Positions 14,708 to 22,535 of a stretch of 25,549 nt of DNA are shown here, in pieces; positions within the stretch are counted from its first letter, which is position 1; each line of letters begins with the position of its first letter. This DNA is from Desulfobacteraceae bacterium (GTDB lineage Bacteria > Desulfobacterota > Desulfobacteria > Desulfobacterales > SURF-7). Below the pieces are notes generated by a model. It did no database searches, was not told where the DNA came from, and worked only from the letters and a program-made list of their open reading frames with translations. Position numbers and translations under genes: made by a program. Where the stretch lies: positions 1 through 25,549 of the forward strand of contig JAUXCK010000003.1 in assembly GCA_030618925.1 (NCBI GenBank), read 5' to 3'.

Positions 14708-15307
14708 TTGGTTTCTAAAAAGAAAAATAAAACACAGGGGGACGACACCCCGGGTTTAAATAAAATTGCAATCAACATCGATGATGATGAGCAGGCTGAA
14801 GAATTACCTGTAGACGATGAGACAGAAGAGATCGACAAGATAAAAGAGGAAGCTAAAGAAAATTATGACAAATATCTCCGTGTCTGTGCAGAGTTCGACA
14901 ATTACAAAAAGCGGGCGGCAAGGGAAATCGGGGAATTCAGAAAATATGCCAATGAAACCCTTTTAAAAGACCTTCTCACAGTGATCGACAATCTGGAACG
15001 GGCGATGGATTCCACCGGGGACAGCAAAGATGCTGACAGTTGTGTGGTTGAGGGGGTTGAAATGACCCTCAAAGAAATACGGAAAATTGTCGAAAGCTAC
15101 GGCGTAACACCCATAGAAGCCTTTGGAGAACAATTTGACCCCAATTTCCACCAGGCCATGATGCAGGAAGAATCAGACGCGCATCCGGAGAATACGGTTT
15201 TAAAGGAGCTTCAAAAGGGATATTTGCTGCATGACAGGCTTCTGAGGCCATCCATGGTGGTTGTATCAGCAGCCGGAAAAAAAAACGATAAAAACACAAC
15301 CCATTAA
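14708..15307 (+). CDS. grpE: Nucleotide exchange factor GrpE
   Basis: GrpE releases ADP from DnaK and so sets the pace of the chaperone cycle. The 199-residue protein has a lysine-rich then acidic N-terminus (about 1-45), a long helix for dimerisation with YDKYLRVCAEFDNYKKRAAREI (55-76), and the C-terminal beta domain with FGEQFDPNFHQAM (140-152) and LLRPSMVVVS. Length is typical. The start is TTG at 14708, with AGGAG (14697-14701) 6 nt before; no ATG fits. It directly precedes dnaK (70 bp) and is probably co-transcribed with it. hrcA, often first in this operon, is not next to it. Confidence 0.95.
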   Translation: MVSKKKNKTQGDDTPGLNKIAINIDDDEQAEELPVDDETEEIDKIKEEAKENYDKYLRVCAEFDNYKKRAAREIGEFRKYANETLLKDLLTVIDNLERAMDSTGDSKDADSCVVEGVEMTLKEIRKIVESYGVTPIEAFGEQFDPNFHQAMMQEESDAHPENTVLKELQKGYLLHDRLLRPSMVVVSAAGKKNDKNTTH

Positions 15308-15377
15308 AATAAAACCATTATCCAAAATCCCACAGGCATCCGGGAAAGAATGGAAATGAACTTAAGGAGGATATCTC

Positions 15378-17318
15378 ATGAGCAAGGTAATCGGAATTGA
15401 TCTTGGAACAACGAATTCATGTGTGGCCATCATGGAAGGCGGCGACGCAAAGGTCATCACAAACCCAGAAGGCGGCCGGACGACCCCTTCTATTGTCGCT
15501 GTGACAGAAGGCGGAGAGCGCCTGGTGGGCCAGATTGCAAAGCGGCAAGCCATCACCAACCCTGAGAATACGGTTTTTGGTGTTAAGCGGTTGATCGGCA
15601 GAAAATTTGGGTCAACTCACGTTCAAAGTGACATCAAAATCCTCCCCTATAAAATCGAGCAGGCTTCCAACGGCGATATACGGATTAATCTCCAGGGGAA
15701 ATTAAACAGCCCTGCCGAGATATCTTCGTTTATCCTGGCCAACATCAAACACACAGCCGAGGAATATCTCGGGGAACCGGTGACAGATGCGGTGGTCACA
15801 GTCCCGGCCTATTTTAACGACAGTCAGAGACAGGCCACCAAAGACGCCGGAAAGATTGCGGGCCTCAATGTCCTGAGAATTATAAATGAACCCACGGCAG
15901 CCTCCCTTGCCTACGGCCTTGATAAAAAAACTGAAGAAAAAATCGCTGTTTTTGATCTGGGCGGCGGCACATTCGACATCTCCATCCTTGAAATCGGTGA
16001 AGGGGTTTTCGAAGTCAAGGCCACAAACGGCGACACCCACCTGGGGGGTGAGGATTTTGACCTCAGATTAATTGAGTTCCTGGCCGATGAATTCAAAAAA
16101 GATCAGGGGATTGACCTCAGACAGGATAAAATGGCACTTCAGAGACTCAAGGAAGGTGCGGAAAAGGCAAAAATGGAGCTATCCACCTCACTAGAGACCG
16201 AGGTAAATCTGCCCTTTATCACTGCAGACGCCAGTGGACCCAAGCACTTGAATATTAAAATTACCCGGGCAAAACTGGAATCTTTGATCAGCGATCTTCT
16301 GGACAACCTGGAAAAACCCTGCCGGACTGCCTTGAAGGATTCAGGGCTATCTCCTGACGCCATCGATGAAGTCATCCTCGTGGGCGGCATGACCCGAATG
16401 CCTGCCGTGCAGGAAAGGGTGAAAGCCCTCTTTAAAAAAGAACCCCACAAAGGGGTGAACCCGGATGAGGTGGTTGCCCTGGGCGCCGCCATTCAGGGCG
16501 GGGTTTTAAAAGGCGATGTAAAGGATGTCCTCCTTCTGGACGTCACACCGCTTTCACTCGGTATAGAGACACTGGGCAGTGTCATGACAAGGCTCATTGA
16601 AAAGAATACCACCATTCCGACCAAAAAAAGTCAGACTTTTTCGACTGCCGCAGACAGTCAGCCGGCAGTGTCCATCCATGTCCTCCAGGGAGAACGGGAG
16701 ATGGCGGAAGGCAACAAAACGCTGGGGCGTTTTGAACTTGTGGGGATCCCGCCGGCCCCGAGGGGTGTCCCGCAGATCGAGGTCACCTTTGACATCGATG
16801 CCAACGGCATTGTCAATGTCTCTGCCAAAGACCAGGCCACCGGAAAAGAACAGTCCATACAGATTACAGCCTCTTCAGGGTTGTCACAAGATGAAATCGA
16901 CAAGCTGATCAAAGATGCGGAAATGCACGCAGATGATGACAAGAAGAAAAAAGAACTGGTGGAAGCCCGCAACATGGCCGACTCCCTGATTTATCAAACA
17001 GAAAAATCCATCAAGGACCTGGGTGACAAGGTGGATGCTGAAACCAAAACAAAGGTAGATGAAATAAGCGGCAAACTCAAAACCGCCATGGAAGGGGAGG
17101 ACATCGAGCAGATCAAACAGGTCACCGAGGAACTGACTCAGGCGTCCCACAAACTTGCAGAAGCCATGTACCAGCAGGCTTCCCAGCAGGCCGGAGATCA
17201 GGCTGGAGATCAGGCTGGAGAACCCGGACCGGATGCAGGACCCGATGCTGCCGGCCCTCCCCCGGATGACGATGTGGTGGATGCAGATTTCGAAGAGGTC
17301 AACGACGATAAAAAATAA
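15378..17318 (+). CDS. dnaK: Chaperone protein DnaK (Hsp70)
   Basis: DnaK is the cytoplasmic Hsp70, which folds and protects proteins in cycles of ATP hydrolysis with DnaJ and GrpE. The 646-residue product has the ATPase-domain motifs GIDLGTTNSC (5-14), FDLGGGTFDIS (near 192-202) and VILVGGMTRMPAVQ (near 334-347), then the beta-sandwich substrate-binding domain and helical lid. The C-terminus holds a low-complexity stretch (AGDQAGDQAGEPGPDAG) from a 12-bp tandem repeat near 17193, ending DADFEEVNDDKK. AAGGAGG (15364-15370) lies 7 nt before the ATG. A strong terminator follows, and dnaJ is not adjacent. Confidence 0.98.
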   Translation: MSKVIGIDLGTTNSCVAIMEGGDAKVITNPEGGRTTPSIVAVTEGGERLVGQIAKRQAITNPENTVFGVKRLIGRKFGSTHVQSDIKILPYKIEQASNGDIRINLQGKLNSPAEISSFILANIKHTAEEYLGEPVTDAVVTVPAYFNDSQRQATKDAGKIAGLNVLRIINEPTAASLAYGLDKKTEEKIAVFDLGGGTFDISILEIGEGVFEVKATNGDTHLGGEDFDLRLIEFLADEFKKDQGIDLRQDKMALQRLKEGAEKAKMELSTSLETEVNLPFITADASGPKHLNIKITRAKLESLISDLLDNLEKPCRTALKDSGLSPDAIDEVILVGGMTRMPAVQERVKALFKKEPHKGVNPDEVVALGAAIQGGVLKGDVKDVLLLDVTPLSLGIETLGSVMTRLIEKNTTIPTKKSQTFSTAADSQPAVSIHVLQGEREMAEGNKTLGRFELVGIPPAPRGVPQIEVTFDIDANGIVNVSAKDQATGKEQSIQITASSGLSQDEIDKLIKDAEMHADDDKKKKELVEARNMADSLIYQTEKSIKDLGDKVDAETKTKVDEISGKLKTAMEGEDIEQIKQVTEELTQASHKLAEAMYQQASQQAGDQAGDQAGEPGPDAGPDAAGPPPDDDVVDADFEEVNDDKK

Positions 17319-17343
17319 GCAATAACCGGCCCAAAACACCAAA

Positions 17344-17374
17344 CCCGCAGCATCTTCTTTGCTGCGGGTTTTTT
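17344..17374 (+). terminator. Rho-independent terminator of grpE-dnaK
   Basis: CCCGCAGCA (17344-17352) pairs perfectly with TGCTGCGGG (17360-17368) around a 7-nt loop and is followed by six T residues. It lies 26 bp after the dnaK stop codon. Confidence 0.92.
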
Positions 17375-17405
17375 ATTTACCGGTTGCTGCTCCCCAGATA
17401 CAGAA

Positions 17406-17431
17406 TAAAAATCCTGGCCCAAAGGACCAGG
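17406..17431 (-). terminator. Rho-independent terminator of the acyl-CoA synthetase gene
   Basis: Read on the minus strand, CCTGGTCC pairs with GGGCCAGG over 8 bp (one G-U) around TTT, followed by ATTTTTATT. On the plus strand the stem has one mismatch and a TTTT tail, so it may act weakly in both directions. Confidence 0.7.
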
Positions 17432-17456
17432 TTTTCTATATAAAAATAAACCAGCT

Positions 17457-17502
17457 GTGGGAGCGGAGCCCAGCTTGCTGTGCAGGCATCTTGCCGCGAT
17501 GG
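17457..17502. repeat. REP-like 46-bp element, copy 1
   Basis: Starting GTGGGAGCGGAGCCCAGC and ending GCCGCGATGG, it matches 19723-19768 in the same orientation at 43 of 46 positions. Ends resembling GTGGGAGCGG...CCGCGATGG recall REP palindromes of Pseudomonas. It lies between the synthetase stop codon and its terminator. Confidence 0.85.
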
Positions 17503-17539
17503 AAATCGCACTCAACTCATTAATAGCGGCTGAGAGCCC

Positions 17540-19117
17540 TTACTGAACCTTAAAGCTCTCCGTCCGGCCCGCATACTTTTTCCTCAGTTTCGGCTTCTCG
17601 ATTTTACCGGTGGGATTTCGGGGCACCTCATCAAAAATAAAACGGCGGGGCCGCTTGTACCTGGGAAGGCTCTGACAAAACTCATCCATCTCTTTAATCG
17701 TCAGCTCCTGACCGGGTTTGACCTTGATCACGGCTGTGGCAATCTCTCCCAGCCGGAGGCTGGGCAGGCCGATCACCCCCACATCCTTAATCTTGGGATG
17801 GGTCTGCAGAAAATCCTCGATGTCCACCGGGTAGATATTTTCTCCGCCTGTGATGATCACATCCTTTTTCCGGTCCACAAGCCAGATAAACCCATCTTCA
17901 TCCTGCCGGGCCATGTCCCCTGTTAAAAGCCAGCCGTCAACCAGGGTTTCTTGTGTGGCCCCGGGATTTTTATAATATTCTTTCATCACGCCCGGCCCCT
18001 TGACCATCAGCTCGCCGATCTCCCCTCTGGGAATCACCTCCTGGCTGCTGCCGACAATTTTAATCTCCCAATCAAAACCCGGCACGCCAATGGCGCCGAC
18101 CTTGTGCATGTTCTCCATGCCGAGGTGCACACACCCCGGGCCGGTTGATTCCGTCAACCCGTAATTGGTATCATACTGGTGATGCGGAAAAATCTTTTGC
18201 CACTCCTTTATCAGGCTGGGCGGCACCGGCTGGGCACCGATGTGCATGAGGCGCCACTGATCCAGCTGATAATGATCCAGGTCAACGTCTTTGTTTTCAA
18301 CGGCAAAAATAATATCGAGCGCCCACGGGACAAGCAGCCAGACCACCGTGATCTTTTCTTCTGAAATGGCTTCCAGGATCCATTTGGGCTCTACCCCCTT
18401 GAGAATCACTGCCTTGGCGCCCACAATAAAATTTCCAAACCAGTGCATCTTGGCACCGGTGTGATATAGAGGGGGGATGCAGAGAAAATTATCTGTATGG
18501 GATTGATGATGGTGCTGATTTTCTATCACACAGGCAAACTCAAGATTTCTGTGGGTCAAAAGGGTTGCCTTGGGCCTGCCGGTGGTACCCGAGGTGAAAT
18601 AAAGCGCTGCATCATCCCTGAGGTTGATGGCAACTGCCGGGTCAACCGGCGCCTCGGCGGCAAGCACCTCTTCAAACCGCTCTGCATAGGCAGGGCACAG
18701 ACTTTCCGGACCGATAAAAACATAGGTCTCAACGAATTGATCAAGCGCTGTCTTTATGGCGTTGACGCGATCAATAAATTCTTCACCAAATATAAATACT
18801 TTTGCCCGGGCGGTGGTAGCGCACCGCAAAATAGTCTTTTCCACAAACCGGAAATTCAACGGCACCGCAAGGGCGCCGGTGCGCAAAATCCCGAAGTAGG
18901 CCGGAAGCCATTCAATGCAATTCATCATCAGATGCACCACCCGGTCCCCTTTTTGCACCCCTCTTTTCGTGAGCGCCTGTGCCATCTGGTTTGCCCGGTC
19001 ATCAAACGCCTTCCAGGTCATTTCCAGCCGCCTGTCCCTAACTGGATCCCGCTCCACCAGGGCAGATTCATTGCCATACATCCGGGCGTTTCTGGCCAAT
19101 ATTTCAGTGATCAGCAT
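17540..19117 (-). CDS. Class I adenylate-forming acyl-CoA synthetase
   Basis: The enzyme should activate a carboxylic acid to its CoA thioester through an acyl-AMP intermediate. From the ATG at 19117 it has 525 residues with motif A3 FTSGTTGRPK (174-183), YGLTES (319-324), TGD (399-401), GGENIYPVDIED (424-435), and the C-terminal PTGKIEK (502-508) whose lysine (505) is catalytic. Medium- or long-chain fatty or aromatic acids are all possible; context does not decide. A longer reading to 19213 lacks support, while AAGGA (19127-19131) lies 9 nt before this ATG; an ATG two codons upstream (19123) is also possible. It stands alone, convergent with dnaK and flanked by two REP-like copies. Confidence 0.93.
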   Translation of the reverse strand: MLITEILARNARMYGNESALVERDPVRDRRLEMTWKAFDDRANQMAQALTKRGVQKGDRVVHLMMNCIEWLPAYFGILRTGALAVPLNFRFVEKTILRCATTARAKVFIFGEEFIDRVNAIKTALDQFVETYVFIGPESLCPAYAERFEEVLAAEAPVDPAVAINLRDDAALYFTSGTTGRPKATLLTHRNLEFACVIENQHHHQSHTDNFLCIPPLYHTGAKMHWFGNFIVGAKAVILKGVEPKWILEAISEEKITVVWLLVPWALDIIFAVENKDVDLDHYQLDQWRLMHIGAQPVPPSLIKEWQKIFPHHQYDTNYGLTESTGPGCVHLGMENMHKVGAIGVPGFDWEIKIVGSSQEVIPRGEIGELMVKGPGVMKEYYKNPGATQETLVDGWLLTGDMARQDEDGFIWLVDRKKDVIITGGENIYPVDIEDFLQTHPKIKDVGVIGLPSLRLGEIATAVIKVKPGQELTIKEMDEFCQSLPRYKRPRRFIFDEVPRNPTGKIEKPKLRKKYAGRTESFKVQ

Positions 19118-19240
19118 GATCATGCTTCCTTTTGAGTGAATTAAAAATGATATTGCAGGCATGTCGCCCCCAAACTCATCAGTCCTGATATCAGACAACC
19201 TGAAGCAGGTCAAGATGCTGCCCTGTTTTCCGAGTCCTGA

Positions 19241-19277
19241 TCGTAATCGTAATCTTAATCCTAATCTTAATCTTAAT
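19241..19277. repeat. Hexamer array, GTAATC/TTAATC/CTAATC
   Basis: Six consecutive 6-bp units of NTAATC fill this stretch. It is the cleanest of the three arrays in the window and lies upstream of the acyl-CoA synthetase gene. Confidence 0.85.
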
Positions 19278-19470
19278 TATTTCCATATGTTACAATAGGT
19301 TCAAAAACTCGATCTGATGAATTGCTTTTTATTATTCCGACCCGAATAGAAACAATCGTTTTCAGGGTCTCATTTCCCCCTAATGCTTCATTCGCAGAGA
19401 TGCTTGATAACCATACAATTTTTCATGATCGAATGTTTTGGTCATAGATCAAATCCTGTCTGATCAGGAG

Positions 19471-19500
19471 GATTATGAGTAAGATTACGATTAAGATGAC
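19471..19500. repeat. Hexamer array, inverted copy (GATTAN)
   Basis: Five units of the GATTAT/GATTAC/GATTAA kind, one degenerate, form the reverse complement of the NTAATC arrays at 19241-19277 and 13984-14027. Confidence 0.7.
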
Positions 19501-19722
19501 TGTGCATATGATACCCGTCGGGTAAAGTAAATCTCAGGCGTAAACCAATATTCTTAATTCCGCCCCCCGGGCACTCATGTCTTGTCACCTCAGCCTCTCT
19601 GCAGTATAATCGCTTTTGAAAAGGGAACCACAGGGCACAGGGGAAAAATTCCTTACTGGACACTGAGCACTGATGATCTCGAGAAAATCCTTTGATGCAC
19701 AATCTGGGAATTATAACTCGAA

Positions 19723-19768
19723 GTGGGAGCGGAGCCCAGCTTGCTGTGCAGGCGTCCCGCCGCGATGG
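19723..19768. repeat. REP-like 46-bp element, copy 2
   Basis: It differs from copy 1 (17457-17502) at three of 46 positions, all in the ATCTT/GTCCC segment, and has the same orientation. It ends 18 bp before the start of the hypothetical gene at 19787, covering the place where a promoter or ribosome site would be expected. Confidence 0.85.
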
Positions 19769-19786
19769 GATGTATAAAAAAACCTA

Positions 19787-20689
19787 ATGCATAACAAATG
19801 CAAAATACTGGTAGACAGAATCGCTCGAATCCTGACGGATGGACTGGTCCTGTCTGATGACGTGCTCCAGTTTATGGACTCAACCTTTGGGATCACCGGC
19901 GCCCGAATGCTCGAAGAAATAACGTGTGATGACGCCGACTGCCAGGCAGACTCCCTCATGGAACTGATCTTCTTTCCAGACGAGGCCCTCCAGATTCAGG
20001 TGGAGGAGATATTGAGCCAGGAACATTTCATCCCAAAAGACCGGGAAAAAGTCCTTTCCCATCTCCTTGGAACGCTGTCTGAAGCAGTCGTTCTGTTCCC
20101 GGACCGGAGCCAAAAGGCAGTCATCCCCTTCCCTGAAACCGCAGCATCGCAGTTCCTGAGCAGACTGAAGATCTCTAAACAGCTCCACATAGACCTCGCT
20201 GATTCAGTGAATCAGCACATTGCGCTGGAATGGGTGCCCCTTGTGCGGGTAAAACTTCGCAATGCCGGATTTTCATACACCAAAAACAACATCTCTTTTC
20301 TTTGCGATTTTTTTAAAGCACTCAAAACCCGACCCCAGGATTTTATTGCCAGAGATTTTTTTACCAAAGATTTTTTAAAAAGTTTCGATTTTATCCTCGG
20401 CTTTCTCCAGGAGCTTCAAACTGATACACCCATCTATCCTGCGCTCATGAAAAAAAAGAGGTCTTGTTTTCAAAACCTCAAAAAAGCATTGAAACTTGAA
20501 CAGCAGCTAAAAAAGCATAATATCGAAACCCTTATGCTCGGGGGCATCAGAAACCCGTGCATCAACATGGGAGAGATGAGAAACAGAATTGAAATCATAG
20601 ACAAAATCGCCCTGTCTGTTTTCAACAGGACTGAATCTCCCGATACTTTCAAGGAAGATGTTGAACTCAAAACACTATTTACAAAATAA
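19787..20689 (+). CDS. Hypothetical protein, 300 residues, no recognised domain
   Basis: I do not recognise this protein. It looks soluble and mostly helical, with no signal peptide or membrane span. The N-terminal part (about 1-110) is acidic and contains a DDADCQAD segment; the middle (160-215) is rich in phenylalanine and lysine (for example CDFFKALKTRP, FFTKDFLKSFDF); a basic helix (MKKKRSCFQNLKKALKLEQQLKK) precedes a more ordered-looking end with LMLGGIRNPCINMGEMRNRIEI. No metal-site or nucleotide-binding motif is visible. No good ribosome site precedes the ATG. Uninterrupted length and ordinary composition support a real gene. It stands alone, with repeats on both sides, so context gives no function. 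Confidence 0.75.
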   Translation: MHNKCKILVDRIARILTDGLVLSDDVLQFMDSTFGITGARMLEEITCDDADCQADSLMELIFFPDEALQIQVEEILSQEHFIPKDREKVLSHLLGTLSEAVVLFPDRSQKAVIPFPETAASQFLSRLKISKQLHIDLADSVNQHIALEWVPLVRVKLRNAGFSYTKNNISFLCDFFKALKTRPQDFIARDFFTKDFLKSFDFILGFLQELQTDTPIYPALMKKKRSCFQNLKKALKLEQQLKKHNIETLMLGGIRNPCINMGEMRNRIEIIDKIALSVFNRTESPDTFKEDVELKTLFTK

Positions 20690-20792
20690 CCCTATTGCTG
20701 TAATTTAATTATCCGGCAGGTTACAGATGCCATGGCGCATGAATTTGGATACCAAAACGAAATCTTCACCTTTCCCAAAGAGAAACTTGATT

Positions 20793-20884
20793 TTCCCCCT
20801 TTGTAAAAGGTAAGCTTTTATTCTCCCCTTTGTAAAAGGTAAACTGTTATTCCCCCTTTTTTAAAGGGGGGCCAGGGGGATTTT
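20793..20884. repeat. Cluster of three CCCCTTT...AAAGG repeats
   Basis: Two near-identical units, TCCCC(C)TTTGTAAAAGGTAA, lie about 31 bp apart (20793 and 20824), followed by a larger palindrome with GGGGGGCCAGGGGGATTTT (20851-20884). The last unit matches the 25411-25447 copy in form and sits 32 bp before lolA. Confidence 0.8.
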
Positions 20885-20916
20885 AACACAATACCCGATC
20901 ACCCAGAGGCTGACCC

Positions 20917-21627
20917 ATGAAACACACATTATCAATATTTATCACTTTACTGCTGTTGCTATCACCCGCCCTCCCCGCATTTTCCGAAACAGAGCCCCAA
21001 AAAGCAGCCCCCCCTGATGCCGGGCAGGATCAGGTGGTGGATCAGATCCTGAGCAACCTGGAAAAAAGATATCAGGGATCAGGATTCTCGGCAGACTTCT
21101 TCCAGTCCTCGACCCTTCAGGCCATGCAGATCACCGATACAGCCTATGGGCATGCCCTGTTTAAAAGGCCCGGTATGATGCGGTGGGAGTACCAGCACCC
21201 TGACAAGCAGCAAATCATTACAGACGGACAGACCCTCTGGATCTACCTGCCGGACGACGCCCAGGTGACCATCGGTAAATTCCCCACCTTTTTCCGGGAC
21301 GGCAAAGGGGCGGGATTTCTGTCTGACATCACCCTGATCCGGAAAAAATTCATGGTGACTATGGGTGAAAGCCCATCAGACAATACCTATCTGCTGAAGC
21401 TCTGGCCCAGAGAAAAAAACCCGGATTTCAATGTGATCCAGTTAACCGTTTCAAAAAAATCATCAGATGTCATCCAGATCGTCACCTATAATGCATACGG
21501 GGATGAGACCCGGATAGAGTTAAGCAAGTTTGATTACACCACAGAGATAGATGACGCCCTGTTTCAGTTCAAGGTGCCGCCCGGGACGGACGTCATTTAC
21601 CTGGAACAAAAACCGGAGGCAAAATGA
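20917..21627 (+). CDS. lolA: Outer-membrane lipoprotein carrier protein LolA
   Basis: LolA carries lipoproteins through the periplasm from the LolCDE complex to the outer membrane. The 236-residue precursor has a clear signal peptide (residues 1-23, hydrophobic core FITLLLLLSPALPA, likely cleaved after AFS), then the LolA core with GFSADFFQSS, KRPGMMRWEYQHPDKQQIITDGQTLWIY in pieces over about 82-110, and a C-terminal VPPGTDVI-like end. Length is slightly above E. coli LolA because of a 20-residue linker after the signal. AGAGG (20905-20909) lies 7 nt before the ATG. Its TGA overlaps the nadA start by 4 bp, so the two are translationally coupled. The gene confirms a Gram-negative cell envelope. 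Confidence 0.92.
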   Translation: MKHTLSIFITLLLLLSPALPAFSETEPQKAAPPDAGQDQVVDQILSNLEKRYQGSGFSADFFQSSTLQAMQITDTAYGHALFKRPGMMRWEYQHPDKQQIITDGQTLWIYLPDDAQVTIGKFPTFFRDGKGAGFLSDITLIRKKFMVTMGESPSDNTYLLKLWPREKNPDFNVIQLTVSKKSSDVIQIVTYNAYGDETRIELSKFDYTTEIDDALFQFKVPPGTDVIYLEQKPEAK

Positions 21628-22523
21628 AAGAAAAAATAAGGTCCCTTGCCGGTAAAAGAAATGCCATCATCCTCGCCCACAACTACCAGCCGCCGGAGAT
21701 CCAGGATCTGGCCGATCTTTGCGGCGATTCTTTGGAGCTGAGCATAAAAGCCTCCCGGACCGACGCAGATGTGATCCTCTTCTGCGGCGTCCATTTCATG
21801 GCTGAGACCGCTTCCATCCTGTCCCCGGCAAAAACAGTGCTTCTTCCGCGACAGGATGCCGGATGCCCGATGGCGGACATGATTACCCCAGGAGCCCTTG
21901 AAAAAAAACTTGAAACCCTTCCCCCCATGCCTGTGGTCACTTACGTCAATTCACCTGCTGCGGTAAAAGCGCTTTCAACCATCTGCTGCACGTCTGCCAA
22001 TGCGATTGAAGTGGTCAACAGTTTAGATGCCGGCGATGTACTGATGACGCCGGACAAAAACCTTGCCCAATACACGGCCGCCCACACGGACAAAAACATT
22101 CATCTCTGGGATGGATATTGCCCGTTTCATGACAACCTGACCCCTGAGGATGTGACCCGGGTCAAGGAAGCCCACCCGGATGCGATTTTCCTTGCCCATC
22201 CTGAATGCCGCCCGGAAATTCTCGACATGGCAGATGTGGTCTCAAGCACATCCGGCATGCTCAGGTATGCGGCATCCTCCGAACACAGCGCTTTTATTAT
22301 CGGCACCGAGGTGGGACTGCTCTACCCCCTGAAAAAGGCGAACCCGGACAAAACATTTTACCCGGCATCCATAAAAATGGAGTGTCTGGACATGAAAAAG
22401 ATTAGTGTGGATGATATTTTCCGGAGTCTTGAATCTTTGGAAGGACAGGTGAAGGTGCCGGAAATAATTCAGGCCCCTGCATTAAAAGCGGTTCAACGCA
22501 TGGTGGATCTTGCCGTATCTTAA
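21624..22523 (+). CDS. nadA: Quinolinate synthase
   Basis: NadA joins iminoaspartate and dihydroxyacetone phosphate to make quinolinate in NAD synthesis, using a [4Fe-4S] cluster. The 299-residue protein has the N-terminal ILAHNYQPPEIQD (16-28) and GDSLELS (34-40) motifs. The three cluster cysteines, by comparison with E. coli and Thermotoga NadA from memory, are Cys81 (DAGCPMAD), Cys166 (WDGYCPFHD) and Cys254 (KMECLDMK). HPEC with Cys195 is conserved but not expected to be a ligand. The short form, about 300 residues, is typical of anaerobes. It overlaps lolA by 4 bp. nadB and nadC are not nearby. Confidence 0.96.
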   Translation: MKEKIRSLAGKRNAIILAHNYQPPEIQDLADLCGDSLELSIKASRTDADVILFCGVHFMAETASILSPAKTVLLPRQDAGCPMADMITPGALEKKLETLPPMPVVTYVNSPAAVKALSTICCTSANAIEVVNSLDAGDVLMTPDKNLAQYTAAHTDKNIHLWDGYCPFHDNLTPEDVTRVKEAHPDAIFLAHPECRPEILDMADVVSSTSGMLRYAASSEHSAFIIGTEVGLLYPLKKANPDKTFYPASIKMECLDMKKISVDDIFRSLESLEGQVKVPEIIQAPALKAVQRMVDLAVS

Positions 22524-22535
22524 TCAATTTCCTTA

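Larger units (their letters stand above)
19118..19786. other. Repeat-rich intergenic region between the synthetase and hypothetical genes
   Basis: This divergent gap of about 670 bp holds two hexamer arrays (19241-19277, 19471-19500) and a REP-like copy (19723-19768), listed separately. A minus-strand reading frame of 86 codons (19442-19702) crosses the second array and looks spurious. Nothing else is recognised. Confidence 0.5.

Noticed and set aside
14532..14759. Plus-strand frame of 75 codons upstream of grpE
   Set aside because: It runs over the grpE promoter, leader and start in a different frame and lacks a ribosome site; grpE's own frame is clearly the coding one.
19118..19213. N-terminal extension of the acyl-CoA synthetase by 32 residues
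   Set aside because: The extension lacks family similarity, and AAGGA precedes the internal ATG at 19117 at a normal distance.
19442..19702. Minus-strand reading frame of 86 codons in the repeat-rich gap
   Set aside because: It crosses the inverted hexamer array, which would encode an HLNRNL-like repeat, and shows no ribosome site or protein-like pattern. It is better explained as repeat DNA.
20690..20916. Possible CRISPR array because of repeated C-rich units before lolA
   Set aside because: There are only two short units plus a palindrome, without regular unique spacers of 30-40 bp and without cas genes. It belongs to the dispersed palindrome family.
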